Below, in pieces: positions 55,122-62,498 of a stretch of 64,000 nucleotides of DNA. Positions within the stretch are counted from its first letter, which is position 1, and each line of letters starts with the position of its first letter. The notes under the pieces were generated by a model. That model had not been told where the DNA came from. It did not search any database and saw only the letters and a program-made list of their open reading frames with translations. This DNA is from Paenibacillus sp. SYP-B3998 (GTDB lineage Bacteria; Bacillota; Bacilli; Paenibacillales; NBRC-103111). The stretch lies in the NCBI RefSeq assembly GCF_010820665.1, contig NZ_JAAIKC010000008.1:186001-250000 (forward strand), in the 5' to 3' direction. The translations under genes were made by a program, and so were the position numbers.

Positions 55122-55586
55122 ATGATGTATCCAGAACCCCTACCCCTATGGCAAGAAGAAGATTTGCAAGCATGTAAGATTGCCCGTATCGAATGTTTCC
55201 GATTCGATTGCGAGCTTGCTGATACATGGCTTCCTGGACACGGCGAAGATTGCCAGTGTGGCTTGCTTACGATTTCTACAAGTAACGGAACTTGCGGTTT
55301 AGGGGAATATGCGATCCCATGCTGCGAATTGAAGGGTGATGTCGTATCTTGGGCCGCTGTTTTTCAACGCATCAAGGGGCTTACGATCATGGAAGGCATC
55401 CGTTATGTACGTGAGAAGCAGGAGGCATGGGGGACAGTCAGACAACAATTAATTGAATCTGCCCTAATCGATTTAGCTCATAAGCTTCAGAAATCCTCTC
55501 ATCGTGCGAAACAATTGAAAGAATTGAACTTAACCTGGAATCGTTCTTATCTAATTGACCACTCACAAGCCTACATCTCTTTTTGA
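55122..55586 (+). CDS. Small Cys-containing protein, enolase-superfamily N-domain-like
   Basis: 154 residues, first gene after riboswitch 1, 11 bases before kdpB. AGGAGAG precedes the ATG. No full family is recognised. The stretch LLTISTSNGTCGLGEYAIP followed by a helix ending in ESALIDLAHKL resembles the N-terminal capping domain of mandelate racemase/muconate-lactonizing enzymes, but the TIM barrel with its catalytic residues is absent. It has seven cysteines. It might be a degenerate remnant or a small partner for KdpB; both are guesses. Confidence 0.6.
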   Translation: MMYPEPLPLWQEEDLQACKIARIECFRFDCELADTWLPGHGEDCQCGLLTISTSNGTCGLGEYAIPCCELKGDVVSWAAVFQRIKGLTIMEGIRYVREKQEAWGTVRQQLIESALIDLAHKLQKSSHRAKQLKELNLTWNRSYLIDHSQAYISF

Positions 55587-55597
55587 GGTGATTCCTT

Positions 55598-57622
55598 ATG
55601 TCGAAATTTGTGTATTCGTTCCATCCTAGTCTAATCGCTAGAGCACTTATTGAAAGTGTTTTGAAATTAAATCCAGTGAAGATGATGAAGAATCCAGTAC
55701 TCTTTGTTCTCGAAATCGCAACTTTACTCATTTTATTATTGATTTTCTTTCCGCAGTATTTTCATACAACGCATCAGTCAGCGTATAACCTGATCGTGTT
55801 CTTCGTCTTGCTGTTTACGATTCTTTGTGCTAATTTCGCGGAGGCTTTGGCGGAAGGACGAGGTAAGGCGCATGCCGATAGCTTAATGAAGACAAGAAAG
55901 CAATTAATGGCTAAGCTACTCTCCAAGGACGGGACGATAAGAGTGATTAGTGGCAGTGAGCTGCGGAAGGGGGATCTTGTGCTCGTGGAAATGGGGGATC
56001 TCATTCCAGGAGACGGCATCATTGTGGAAGGCATCGCGGCTATCGATGAATCGGCGATTAGCGGCGAATCGGCGTTCATAATTAAAGAAGCGCGTTCGGA
56101 GACGAGCTCCGTTATTGGGGGGACGCTCGTTATAAGCGATTGGATCAAGGTAGAGATTACGGTTGACCCTGGTGAATCCTTTCTTGATCGTATGATTCAG
56201 ATGGTGGAAGGGGCTAAGCGGCAGAAATCTCCGAATGAAATCGCGCTGACGACGCTCCTCACCGTGTTTACATTTATATTCTTAATTGTTGTTGTCACCT
56301 TGTATCCATTGGCTTCTTTTGCAGGCGTTCATTTGGAGATTTCTACCTTAATTGTGCTGCTTGTTTGCTTAATACCTACAACGATTGGCGGTCTGCTTTC
56401 AGCGATTGGAATTTCTGGCATTGATCGAGTCACGCGCATCAATGTTCTAGCCAAATCGGGGAAAGCGGTAGAGGCAGCTGGCGACATCAATACAGTCATA
56501 TTGGATAAAACCGGAACGATTACCTTCGGCAACCGTATGGCTGCGGACTTTCATCCTGTCGCTGGCATCTCCTTAGAGGCGTTGATGGAGGCAGCTGTTC
56601 TCACATCCGTGTTCGATGATACACCAGAAGGCAGATCTATTGTAGAGCTAGCCAAAACTTATCAAATGACGGGTGATCTACGAGCTTATCAAGGAGAAGT
56701 GATTTTTTTCACAGCCGAAGAACGGATGAGTGGTTTAAACTTGAATGGCTGCTTATATCGAAAAGGCGCAGTCAGCGCTATTTGCAGCTATGTTCGACTA
56801 AGAGGCGGTCATATCCCCGATGGTTTGCAGGAAACAAGCGATTACATCGCCAAACAAGGCGGAACCCCACTAGCTGTGAGCAAGGATAATGAGATTCTTG
56901 GCCTTATCTATTTGAAGGATACGATTAAACCGGGCATACGGGATCGGTTGCAAGCTTTGCGTCTTATGGGAATCAAAACGATTATGTGCACGGGAGACAA
57001 TCCTTTAACTGCTGCTACGATTGCTCGTGAGGTTGGGGTTGATACCTATTATGCAGAGAGCAAGCCCGAGGACAAGATACGCATTGTGCGGGAAGAGCAG
57101 AGCGATGGCAAGCTAGTCGCGATGACTGGAGATGGTGTTAATGATGCTCCTGCCCTTGCCCAAGCGGACGTGGGCATTGCGATGAATAGTGGGACAACGG
57201 TGGCCAAAGAAGCCGCCAATATGGTCGATCTCGATTCCGATCCAACCAAAATTTTGGACATTATTTCTATCGGAAAGCAGCTCTTAATTACACGTGGAGC
57301 GGTTACAACGTTCAGTATTGCAAACGATTTTTCCAAATACTTTGCAATTTTGCCTGCTATGTTTGCCAAGAATCTGCCTGAGCTGCAGGTTCTTAATATT
57401 ATGCATCTGCAATCGCCTACGACTTCGGTGCTTTCTGCATTGATTTTTAATGCCATCATCATACCTTTATTGATTCCAGTAGCCCTTAAAGGAGTCATTT
57501 ACAAGCCTATGGGCGCTAATCAACTGCTGACGCGTAATTTGGCGATCTACGGAGTGGGAGGCGTGATATTCCCGTTCGTCGGGATTAAATTGATTGATCT
57601 TTGTATCGTTATGTTCATTTAA
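55598..57622 (+). CDS. kdpB: K+-transporting ATPase subunit KdpB (stand-alone)
   Basis: 674 residues, the normal KdpB length. The P-type ATPase phosphorylation site is Asp303 in [15 protein letters not shown] replaces TGES in the actuator domain as usual in Kdp[24 protein letters not shown] is the hinge motif. KdpB hydrolyses ATP to drive K+ uptake through KdpA. Here it is not next to kdpA or kdpC but follows a c-di-AMP riboswitch and a small gene; kdpF and kdpA are 5 kb downstream in a separate unit. GAGGTGA precedes the ATG and overlaps the previous stop. It may be a second kdpB copy or a relocated one. Confidence 0.95.
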   Translation: MSKFVYSFHPSLIARALIESVLKLNPVKMMKNPVLFVLEIATLLILLLIFFPQYFHTTHQSAYNLIVFFVLLFTILCANFAEALAEGRGKAHADSLMKTRKQLMAKLLSKDGTIRVISGSELRKGDLVLVEMGDLIPGDGIIVEGIAAIDESAISGESAFIIKEARSETSSVIGGTLVISDWIKVEITVDPGESFLDRMIQMVEGAKRQKSPNEIALTTLLTVFTFIFLIVVVTLYPLASFAGVHLEISTLIVLLVCLIPTTIGGLLSAIGISGIDRVTRINVLAKSGKAVEAAGDINTVILDKTGTITFGNRMAADFHPVAGISLEALMEAAVLTSVFDDTPEGRSIVELAKTYQMTGDLRAYQGEVIFFTAEERMSGLNLNGCLYRKGAVSAICSYVRLRGGHIPDGLQETSDYIAKQGGTPLAVSKDNEILGLIYLKDTIKPGIRDRLQALRLMGIKTIMCTGDNPLTAATIAREVGVDTYYAESKPEDKIRIVREEQSDGKLVAMTGDGVNDAPALAQADVGIAMNSGTTVAKEAANMVDLDSDPTKILDIISIGKQLLITRGAVTTFSIANDFSKYFAILPAMFAKNLPELQVLNIMHLQSPTTSVLSALIFNAIIIPLLIPVALKGVIYKPMGANQLLTRNLAIYGVGGVIFPFVGIKLIDLCIVMFI

Positions 57623-57656
57623 CTTCTATAGAATCAAAGAATTGAGGTACACATAT

Positions 57657-60002
57657 ATGGATAAGCTTCTAGAGATCAGAAAAAAAGCGGAGGGAAGAAA
57701 GTTGTCCCTACGTATCGTATCTATGTATGTACTACTCGCTTTTATGCTGCAAGTAGCTTTAAAAATAGGGATTTCGCATGTGCTTTTCAGCATCATCATG
57801 ATCGTGACGGCCTATCTGTTATATAGGATGATTCAACGTCATATGGAGAAGGTAAACCGTCTTGATAGCTCTAAGCTATTACAGGAAGAATTGAAAATCC
57901 GCTCCACTCTAGAAAGTATTCAAGATGGATATTATGAAATGGATATGACGGGAAACCTTATGATATACAATCACTCGCTCGTCGACATTTTGGGGACGCG
58001 GGAGGATGAGCTTTTGGGAAGCCAGATGGCGGATTTCATGAGTGCGGAGGATGCTAAGAAATTGAAGCAAACGTACCAGTGGGTCGCGCACTCGGGAACA
58101 GCAGTTAACTGCGTTGAATGGGAAGTTGTCAGAGGGGACGGAACACGTAAACGAGTAGAAGGGTCGATTGTCCTTATTAAAGATTCGGAGTCCTCTGAGC
58201 CAACGGGCTATCGAGGTATTATCCGCGATATCTCAGAGCGAAAAGATTCCGAACGAATGCTGGAGGAAAGCAGATTCCGTTATAAATCTTTAGTTGATCA
58301 TAACCCCGATCTGATCTGTTCCTTCGAGCTTGACGGTAACGTCAATGCGGTCAACCCAGCTACGGAGAGAATTACGGGTTATTCAGCCAATCAATTAATC
58401 GGCACGTCATGCTCGCATCTGTTGGAAATTGGCTCTAAACTAAAGTATTTGAAGCCTTTTATCCGAGCTAAACAAGGAATTTCCTCCAGCTTCGAGCTCT
58501 CCATTTCTCATCGACGAGGGTACCTCGTCGATTTGCAAATTCGCTTCGTTCCGATTATTATCAACCGCCAAGTGGTCGGTGTGTTTGCTATGGGCAAAGA
58601 TATTACCGAGCACAAGCAAGCGGAAGAAACAATCAACCATATGGCCTACCACGATGCGCTCACCGATCTGCCCAACCGCCGGCTTTTCATCGATGATTTG
58701 AACCTAGGATTAGAAAAGGCGGAGCAGGACCAACATAAGCTCGCGATTCTGTTTCTAGACTTAGACAGATTCAAATACATTAACGACTCACTTGGACATG
58801 CCTTCGGAGATAGACTGCTGCAAACAATTGCTGGGCGCCTCATAAGCTGTGTAGGACAGCAGGGGACGATTGCCCGTATGGGAGGGGATGAGTTCACTAT
58901 ACTACTTCCCGAAGTCACGCAAGAAAGTGTTATTCTTGAGATTGCAGAGCGAATCATCGAGACGATTAGTCAACCCATTTGTATTGAAGGTCATGAGTGC
59001 TCTGTGACTACGAGTATTGGTATCAGTCTGTATCCCAACGATGGCCCAGACGCTCAGACGCTTATGATGAACGCGGACGCCGCGATGTACCGCGCGAAGG
59101 AAAGCCACCGCAATCGGTATGAGTTTTTCACGCCGATTATGAGTGTGCAAGCCACTGAGCGGCTTAACGTCGAGCAGGAGCTGCGCAAGGCGCTGGAGCG
59201 AGATGAGCTCGTGTTGATGTACCAACCGCAGCTGCAGTTCCAATCTGGCCAGGTTACGGGGGTGGAGGCGCTTGTGCGTTGGCTGCATCCCAAACGGGGG
59301 CTGGTTTCACCCGCAGAATTCATACCCCTTGCCGAGGAAACCGGCATGATAATCCCGATCGGCGAATGGGTGCTGCTAACAGCTTGCCGTCAGAATAAAG
59401 CCTGGCAGGAAGCGGGATTCCCCCCGATGCGTGTCGCCGTGAATTTGTCCGCCTATCAATTCAAGGAATCCAATGTTGTGCAGGTCGTCACGGATGTCTT
59501 GAAGGAAACAGGGCTAGATCCCGCCTATTTAGAGCTCGAAATTACAGAGAGCATCGCGATGCAGAACGCTGATGAAGTCATCGTCACACTCGAAGAATTA
59601 AAAAGGCTCGGCATCCAAATCTCGATCGATGATTTCGGTACGGGCTATTCTTCGCTCAGTTATTTGCGGGACTTTCCCATTAACCGCTTGAAGATTGATC
59701 GATCCTTCGTCAACGATATTACGAAGGATAATGGCGACTCTGTCATTGCGACGTCCATCATTGCCATGGCCCAAAGCTTGAACCTTGAGGTTATTGCGGA
59801 AGGCGTCGAGACCGAGAAGCAATACGACTTCTTGAAAAGCAAAGGCTGCGATGAAATGCAGGGGTATTTCTATAGTAAACCCCTCCCTGCGAAGTTGATG
59901 ACAGAACGATTGTTTAGTCTTCAGGAGGCTTTGTGCCACGCACAGGGCTTTGACAAAAAGCTGCTTGGGGGCTGTCTAAAAAGGATGTCAGTAAATGAGT
60001 GA
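57657..60002 (+). CDS. PAS-PAS-GGDEF-EAL c-di-GMP turnover protein
   Basis: 781 residues from ATG 57657 (GAGGTAC upstream). Two short hydrophobic helices near the N-terminus (about 20-35 and 40-58) suggest a membrane anchor. Two PAS domains follow (about 80-200 and 205-320), then GGDEF (active motif at 409-413) and EAL (motif at 537-539, with DDFGTGYSSLSYL). Both catalytic signatures look intact, so it may make or degrade c-di-GMP. It starts 34 bases after kdpB with no terminator between, so it is probably in the c-di-AMP-controlled unit. Confidence 0.92.
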   Translation: MDKLLEIRKKAEGRKLSLRIVSMYVLLAFMLQVALKIGISHVLFSIIMIVTAYLLYRMIQRHMEKVNRLDSSKLLQEELKIRSTLESIQDGYYEMDMTGNLMIYNHSLVDILGTREDELLGSQMADFMSAEDAKKLKQTYQWVAHSGTAVNCVEWEVVRGDGTRKRVEGSIVLIKDSESSEPTGYRGIIRDISERKDSERMLEESRFRYKSLVDHNPDLICSFELDGNVNAVNPATERITGYSANQLIGTSCSHLLEIGSKLKYLKPFIRAKQGISSSFELSISHRRGYLVDLQIRFVPIIINRQVVGVFAMGKDITEHKQAEETINHMAYHDALTDLPNRRLFIDDLNLGLEKAEQDQHKLAILFLDLDRFKYINDSLGHAFGDRLLQTIAGRLISCVGQQGTIARMGGDEFTILLPEVTQESVILEIAERIIETISQPICIEGHECSVTTSIGISLYPNDGPDAQTLMMNADAAMYRAKESHRNRYEFFTPIMSVQATERLNVEQELRKALERDELVLMYQPQLQFQSGQVTGVEALVRWLHPKRGLVSPAEFIPLAEETGMIIPIGEWVLLTACRQNKAWQEAGFPPMRVAVNLSAYQFKESNVVQVVTDVLKETGLDPAYLELEITESIAMQNADEVIVTLEELKRLGIQISIDDFGTGYSSLSYLRDFPINRLKIDRSFVNDITKDNGDSVIATSIIAMAQSLNLEVIAEGVETEKQYDFLKSKGCDEMQGYFYSKPLPAKLMTERLFSLQEALCHAQGFDKKLLGGCLKRMSVNE

Positions 60003-60018
60003 GTTCCAAATAATGTGC

Positions 60019-60068
60019 AAAAACGCCTTCAAAACCACTAAGCAAGTGTGGGGTTGGAGGCGTTTTTT
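60019..60068. terminator. Terminator between convergent genes
   Basis: AAAACGCCT (60020-60028) pairs with AGGCGTTTTTT (60058-60067), with an inner AAACCAC/GTGGGGTT stem. Confidence 0.85.
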
Positions 60069-60077
60069 GGTAGATAG

Positions 60078-60593
60078 TCACCTTTTGCATGTGCGAAAAG
60101 GGACATTTTTTAAGGCGATCTGATGTCTCAAATTGACTTGATGAATAAATTGCTCCAGCTGCTCCTCATTCTCGCATAAGGCTACATGCTCCAGCCATAG
60201 AAGAAGGCGTTTCTTCTGAACGGCAGACACGTGGGCGGGATAGCCTTCATTGGACTTTACGATATACCAGCCCAACTTCACGCGTTTCCAAGGTTCTATG
60301 AAGGCTAGACGCAATGGCAGCAAGGATCTGTGCTCCCAGTCCTGCTTGTGCTGAGCGGCTCTGAATACTTGGTAGGCCTTCTTCACCTCAAGAGGATTTG
60401 CTTCAAGGGAGGTCTTCCCCCAGCCTTCAAGCTGCATAAGTGCCATTAGCTTATCTCGATTGTCTGCAAACCAATAGCCCAACAGGAATTGAGCTTTATT
60501 TTTACATGTCCAGACAGCTCCGAACCATCGATGCTGCAAGGTTAGCGGATCTAAGAAGTTGCAACCACAGCCGCGGAAAACCGTTTGTTCCAT
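60078..60593 (-). CDS. Uncharacterised basic protein under c-di-AMP riboswitch
   Basis: 171 residues, rich in Trp, Lys and Arg, with no signal peptide or membrane helix. The N-terminus has a GCGC cluster. No family is recognised. GAGAGGGAT lies about 5 bases before the ATG. The leader carries a full c-di-AMP riboswitch and terminator, which implies a role in potassium, osmotic or wall homeostasis, or in c-di-AMP response. This is an inference from regulation only. Confidence 0.7.
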   Translation of the reverse strand: MEQTVFRGCGCNFLDPLTLQHRWFGAVWTCKNKAQFLLGYWFADNRDKLMALMQLEGWGKTSLEANPLEVKKAYQVFRAAQHKQDWEHRSLLPLRLAFIEPWKRVKLGWYIVKSNEGYPAHVSAVQKKRLLLWLEHVALCENEEQLEQFIHQVNLRHQIALKNVPFRTCKR

Positions 60594-60651
60594 ACAGATC
60601 CCTCTCTTCGCTTAATCAATGAATGGGTTACCATTCTACAAAAATGGATAG

Positions 60652-60699
60652 TAAAAAGAAGCCTTACCGAGCAGAGATAAGCTCTAGTCGTGGCTTCTA
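60652..60699 (-). terminator. Riboswitch terminator, copy 2 (minus strand)
   Basis: On the minus strand AGAAGCC (60698-60692) pairs with GGCTTCT (60663-60657), with an inner AGAG/CTCT stem and a TTTTT tail. It ends about 58 bases before the 171-aa gene. Confidence 0.85.
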
Positions 60700-60747
60700 A
60701 TAGGCATAGCAGTAGAAACTATGCGTCTACACGATAGCTTGTTTGTC

Positions 60748-60900
60748 TCCTAATTATATGCTTACGAGGTTAGCTGACGGATTCGGGCGTGAGAGTCGCC
60801 CTACCTTGGATGGCTACTTCATAAAGGATTCACCCCGGCAATTACGCTTCAAACGTGATTGCAAGTTGGTTCCCCCGCTTCCTGGTTCAGGAATTCAGCG
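60748..60900 (-). ncRNA. c-di-AMP (ydaO-yuaA) riboswitch, copy 2
   Basis: Read on the minus strand it has GCGGGGGAACC, GGGGTGAATCC, AGGTAGGGCGACTCTCAC and CCGAATCCGTCAGCTAACCT then CGTAAGC, the same ordered elements as the plus-strand copies. The 5' GCT pairs with AGC at the 3' end. Confidence 0.9.
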
Positions 60901-60933
60901 ATTTGTATGCAACGATTAAATGGCATGACATGA

Positions 60934-60962
60934 ATCATACGCTTTTCACTATTTATTGTAAA
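60934..60962 (-). promoter_or_regulatory. Promoter of riboswitch copy 2
   Basis: On the minus strand TTTACA (60962-60957), 17 bases, TATGAT (60939-60934). It drives the riboswitch and the 171-aa gene. The stretch 60963-61240 between this and the plus-strand promoter shows no gene; it holds only another possible promoter, TTGAAA (61127), 17 bases, TATATA (61150). Confidence 0.55.
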
Positions 60963-61240
60963 ATGCGATAAAATTCGTTTTAGGTTATTTTTGACAGAAT
61001 TTGGCCTAAAACGTGAATTTCAACGGCATAATAGGGCTCATTCTACTCGTATGTACTCTTTTAATCTCCCAATCTCGTCGTTTTACGATTTGTTCGGTAG
61101 GCATTCTTTAACCAGAAGTGGAAAAGTTGAAAACGGGAGAGATAGTGAGTATATAATAGAATAATGGAGATATATTGAAAAGTAAGCGTTATTTTTTGCG
61201 GAATGAATCAGATATGGCGTTATATCACTCTCTGGCAAGC

Positions 61241-61269
61241 TTTACAAACCTAACACTGGAGCGTAATAT
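61241..61269 (+). promoter_or_regulatory. Promoter of the tandem riboswitch and kdp operon
   Basis: TTTACA (61241-61246), 17 bases, TAATAT (61264-61269), identical in both boxes and spacing to the promoter at 54760. Confidence 0.6.
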
Positions 61270-61310
61270 ACGATTCATGATTCTTATTAAAAAGTTTCCA
61301 AATTCTTGAT

Positions 61311-61490
61311 TGCTGAATTTCCTTTCTGGGAAAACGGGGGAACCAAAAAAAAGATGATTCTGCGTTTGGTGTGAGAGCCAGGCAAGGAATCACAGGGGTG
61401 AATCCTTGGGCATGCCGGCATGCCTATAGGTAGGGCGACTCTCACCGTCCGAATCCGTCAGCTAACCTCGTAAGCGTAAGTTGGAGAGAG
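61311..61490 (+). ncRNA. c-di-AMP (ydaO-yuaA) riboswitch, copy 3 (first of tandem)
   Basis: Core elements: ACGGGGGAACC (61334), AGGGGTGAATCC (61394), GGTAGGGCGACTCTCAC (61429) and CCGAATCCGTCAGCTAACCT at about 61449, ending GTAAGCG with GAGAGAGG. It has its own terminator at 61520 and is followed within 95 bases by copy 4. Confidence 0.9.
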
Positions 61491-61519
61491 GGATGATGAA
61501 ACTTTGTGATCGCTAGCTG

Positions 61520-61551
61520 ACCACAGAGTGTGAATGCACCTGTGGTTTTTT
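61520..61551 (+). terminator. Riboswitch terminator, copy 3
   Basis: ACCACAG (61520-61526) pairs with CTGTGGT (61540-61546), with inner TGTG/GCAC pairing, then a T-run. Confidence 0.85.
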
Positions 61552-61584
61552 GTTGTCTAAAATTGAAAACAATACGTCTTTTTT

Positions 61585-61728
61585 CGCTTAACCTCTGAAT
61601 GTTCAGAGGGCGGGGGACCCATTAAGATCAGACTTTGCTGATCTACGGGGTGAATCTTGGCAACTGCCAAGTAGGGCTACTCTCATGGCCCGAATCCGAC
61701 AGCTAACTTCGTAAGCGTAACGAGAGAG
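61585..61728 (+). ncRNA. c-di-AMP (ydaO-yuaA) riboswitch, copy 4 (second of tandem)
   Basis: It starts CGCTTAACCTCTGAA and has GGGCGGGGGACCC (61608), CGGGGTGAATC (61646), AGTAGGGCTACTCTCA (61670) and CCGAATCCGACAGCTAACTT near 61690, ending GTAAGCG, which pairs with the 5' CGCTTA, then GAGAGAG. Confidence 0.92.
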
Positions 61729-61773
61729 GCACTTGTTATCGTGTAAACTAGCACGTTTATTTTTTCGTGCGTA

Positions 61774-61815
61774 GGAAGCCACGTGAAGAGACCTCTTCTT
61801 CCTGGCTTCTTTTTT
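61774..61815 (+). terminator. Riboswitch terminator, copy 4
   Basis: AAGCCA (61776-61781) pairs with TGGCTT (61803-61808), inner GAAGAG/CTCTTC, and a TTTTTT tail. Confidence 0.88.
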
Positions 61816-61846
61816 GTTGCCTCAAATTTTGGGGAGGACCAAGTTG

Positions 61847-62242
61847 ATGAATGAATCCGAATATATATTAGTCTCCGGCTCGACAGTCGCGGCACAGCAA
61901 TTTATTCAATATCTCAAGTTCAAAGCGATGCCATTCGTTGTTTTGACAAACAATGATAAAGAGCGGGAGCAAATGAACAAAATCGGCGTAGAGCATATGA
62001 TTGAAGTGGATACGTCCGATCATGAAACATGGGCATTACCACCGTATGAGATTGGCAAAGTGTTCATATTTGAGAAAAGCCTGACGCTGTGTTGTCGGTA
62101 CTTGAAAATGAGTCGCAAATGGACAATTAAGCCTATTTATGTCATTACAACAAGCGATAAGCCAAGAATGGTCTATAAAGGACTAGGCGCTGATTTCGTC
62201 GTGTACTCGAATACCGGAAATGTCGTGTTCTTACTTAATTAA
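61847..62242 (+). CDS. Small Rossmann-like protein, TrkA-N-like
   Basis: 131 residues from ATG 61847; GGGGAGG is 10 bases before. The start YILVSGSTVAAQQFIQYLKF followed by an acidic-ended strand (VVLTNND) resembles the first half of a TrkA-N/RCK nucleotide-binding domain with a degenerate glycine motif. There is no RCK-C domain, which is the part known to bind c-di-AMP in KtrA. As the first gene after the tandem riboswitches and ahead of kdpF and kdpA, it is probably a potassium-related accessory or sensor. Confidence 0.65.
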   Translation: MNESEYILVSGSTVAAQQFIQYLKFKAMPFVVLTNNDKEREQMNKIGVEHMIEVDTSDHETWALPPYEIGKVFIFEKSLTLCCRYLKMSRKWTIKPIYVITTSDKPRMVYKGLGADFVVYSNTGNVVFLLN

Positions 62243-62264
62243 GTGTTAACAAGGAGGTCTGGAC

Positions 62265-62351
62265 ATGTCCAGCGATTTCGTTACGATATTGTTGTTCGTT
62301 ATCTCGTTTCTTATTTTTTGGGGTTTTATGAAATTTACTGAAAAAGCATAA
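62265..62351 (+). CDS. 28-aa membrane peptide upstream of kdpF
   Basis: AAGGAGG about 8 bases before ATG 62265 opens a 28-codon frame, MSSDFVTILLF... ending WGFMKFTEKA: one membrane helix and a short charged tail. Small hydrophobic frames in this position before kdpF occur in other kdp operons. It could be a KdpF-like stabiliser or a regulator. Confidence 0.65.
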   Translation: MSSDFVTILLFVISFLIFWGFMKFTEKA

Positions 62352-62375
62352 GGAAAAAGGTTGGGGGGAAGCTCC

Positions 62376-62453
62376 ATGGTTGTTATAGGTATCATTGCTG
62401 CTATATTAATAGTTTACTTGGGTTTCGTATTAGTAAAACCAGAAAAATTTTAA
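62376..62453 (+). CDS. kdpF: K+-transporting ATPase subunit KdpF
   Basis: 25 residues, a single membrane helix ending LVKPEKF, the conserved KdpF terminus. KdpF is a small stabilising subunit of the KdpFABC complex. GGGGGGAAG precedes the ATG, and kdpA starts 45 bases downstream. Confidence 0.88.
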   Translation: MVVIGIIAAILIVYLGFVLVKPEKF

Positions 62454-62498
62454 TGAATCATGACACGATGATTGTTGATATGAGGGGGATATCCTGAT

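Noticed and set aside
54631-55227. Two minus-strand frames
   Set aside because: They lie across the c-di-AMP riboswitch, its terminator and the start of the 154-aa gene; the structured RNA explains the open frames.
55598-57622. Possible kdpB pseudogene
   Set aside because: The frame is full length with all P-type ATPase motifs intact.
54821-61728. Repeated blocks first considered as an insertion element or long dispersed repeat
   Set aside because: Only the short ordered core motifs are shared, with variable stems between and a terminator after each, which fits a riboswitch family and not a mobile repeat.
61683-61895. 70-codon minus-strand frame
   Set aside because: It covers the end of riboswitch copy 4 and its terminator and has no coding signal.
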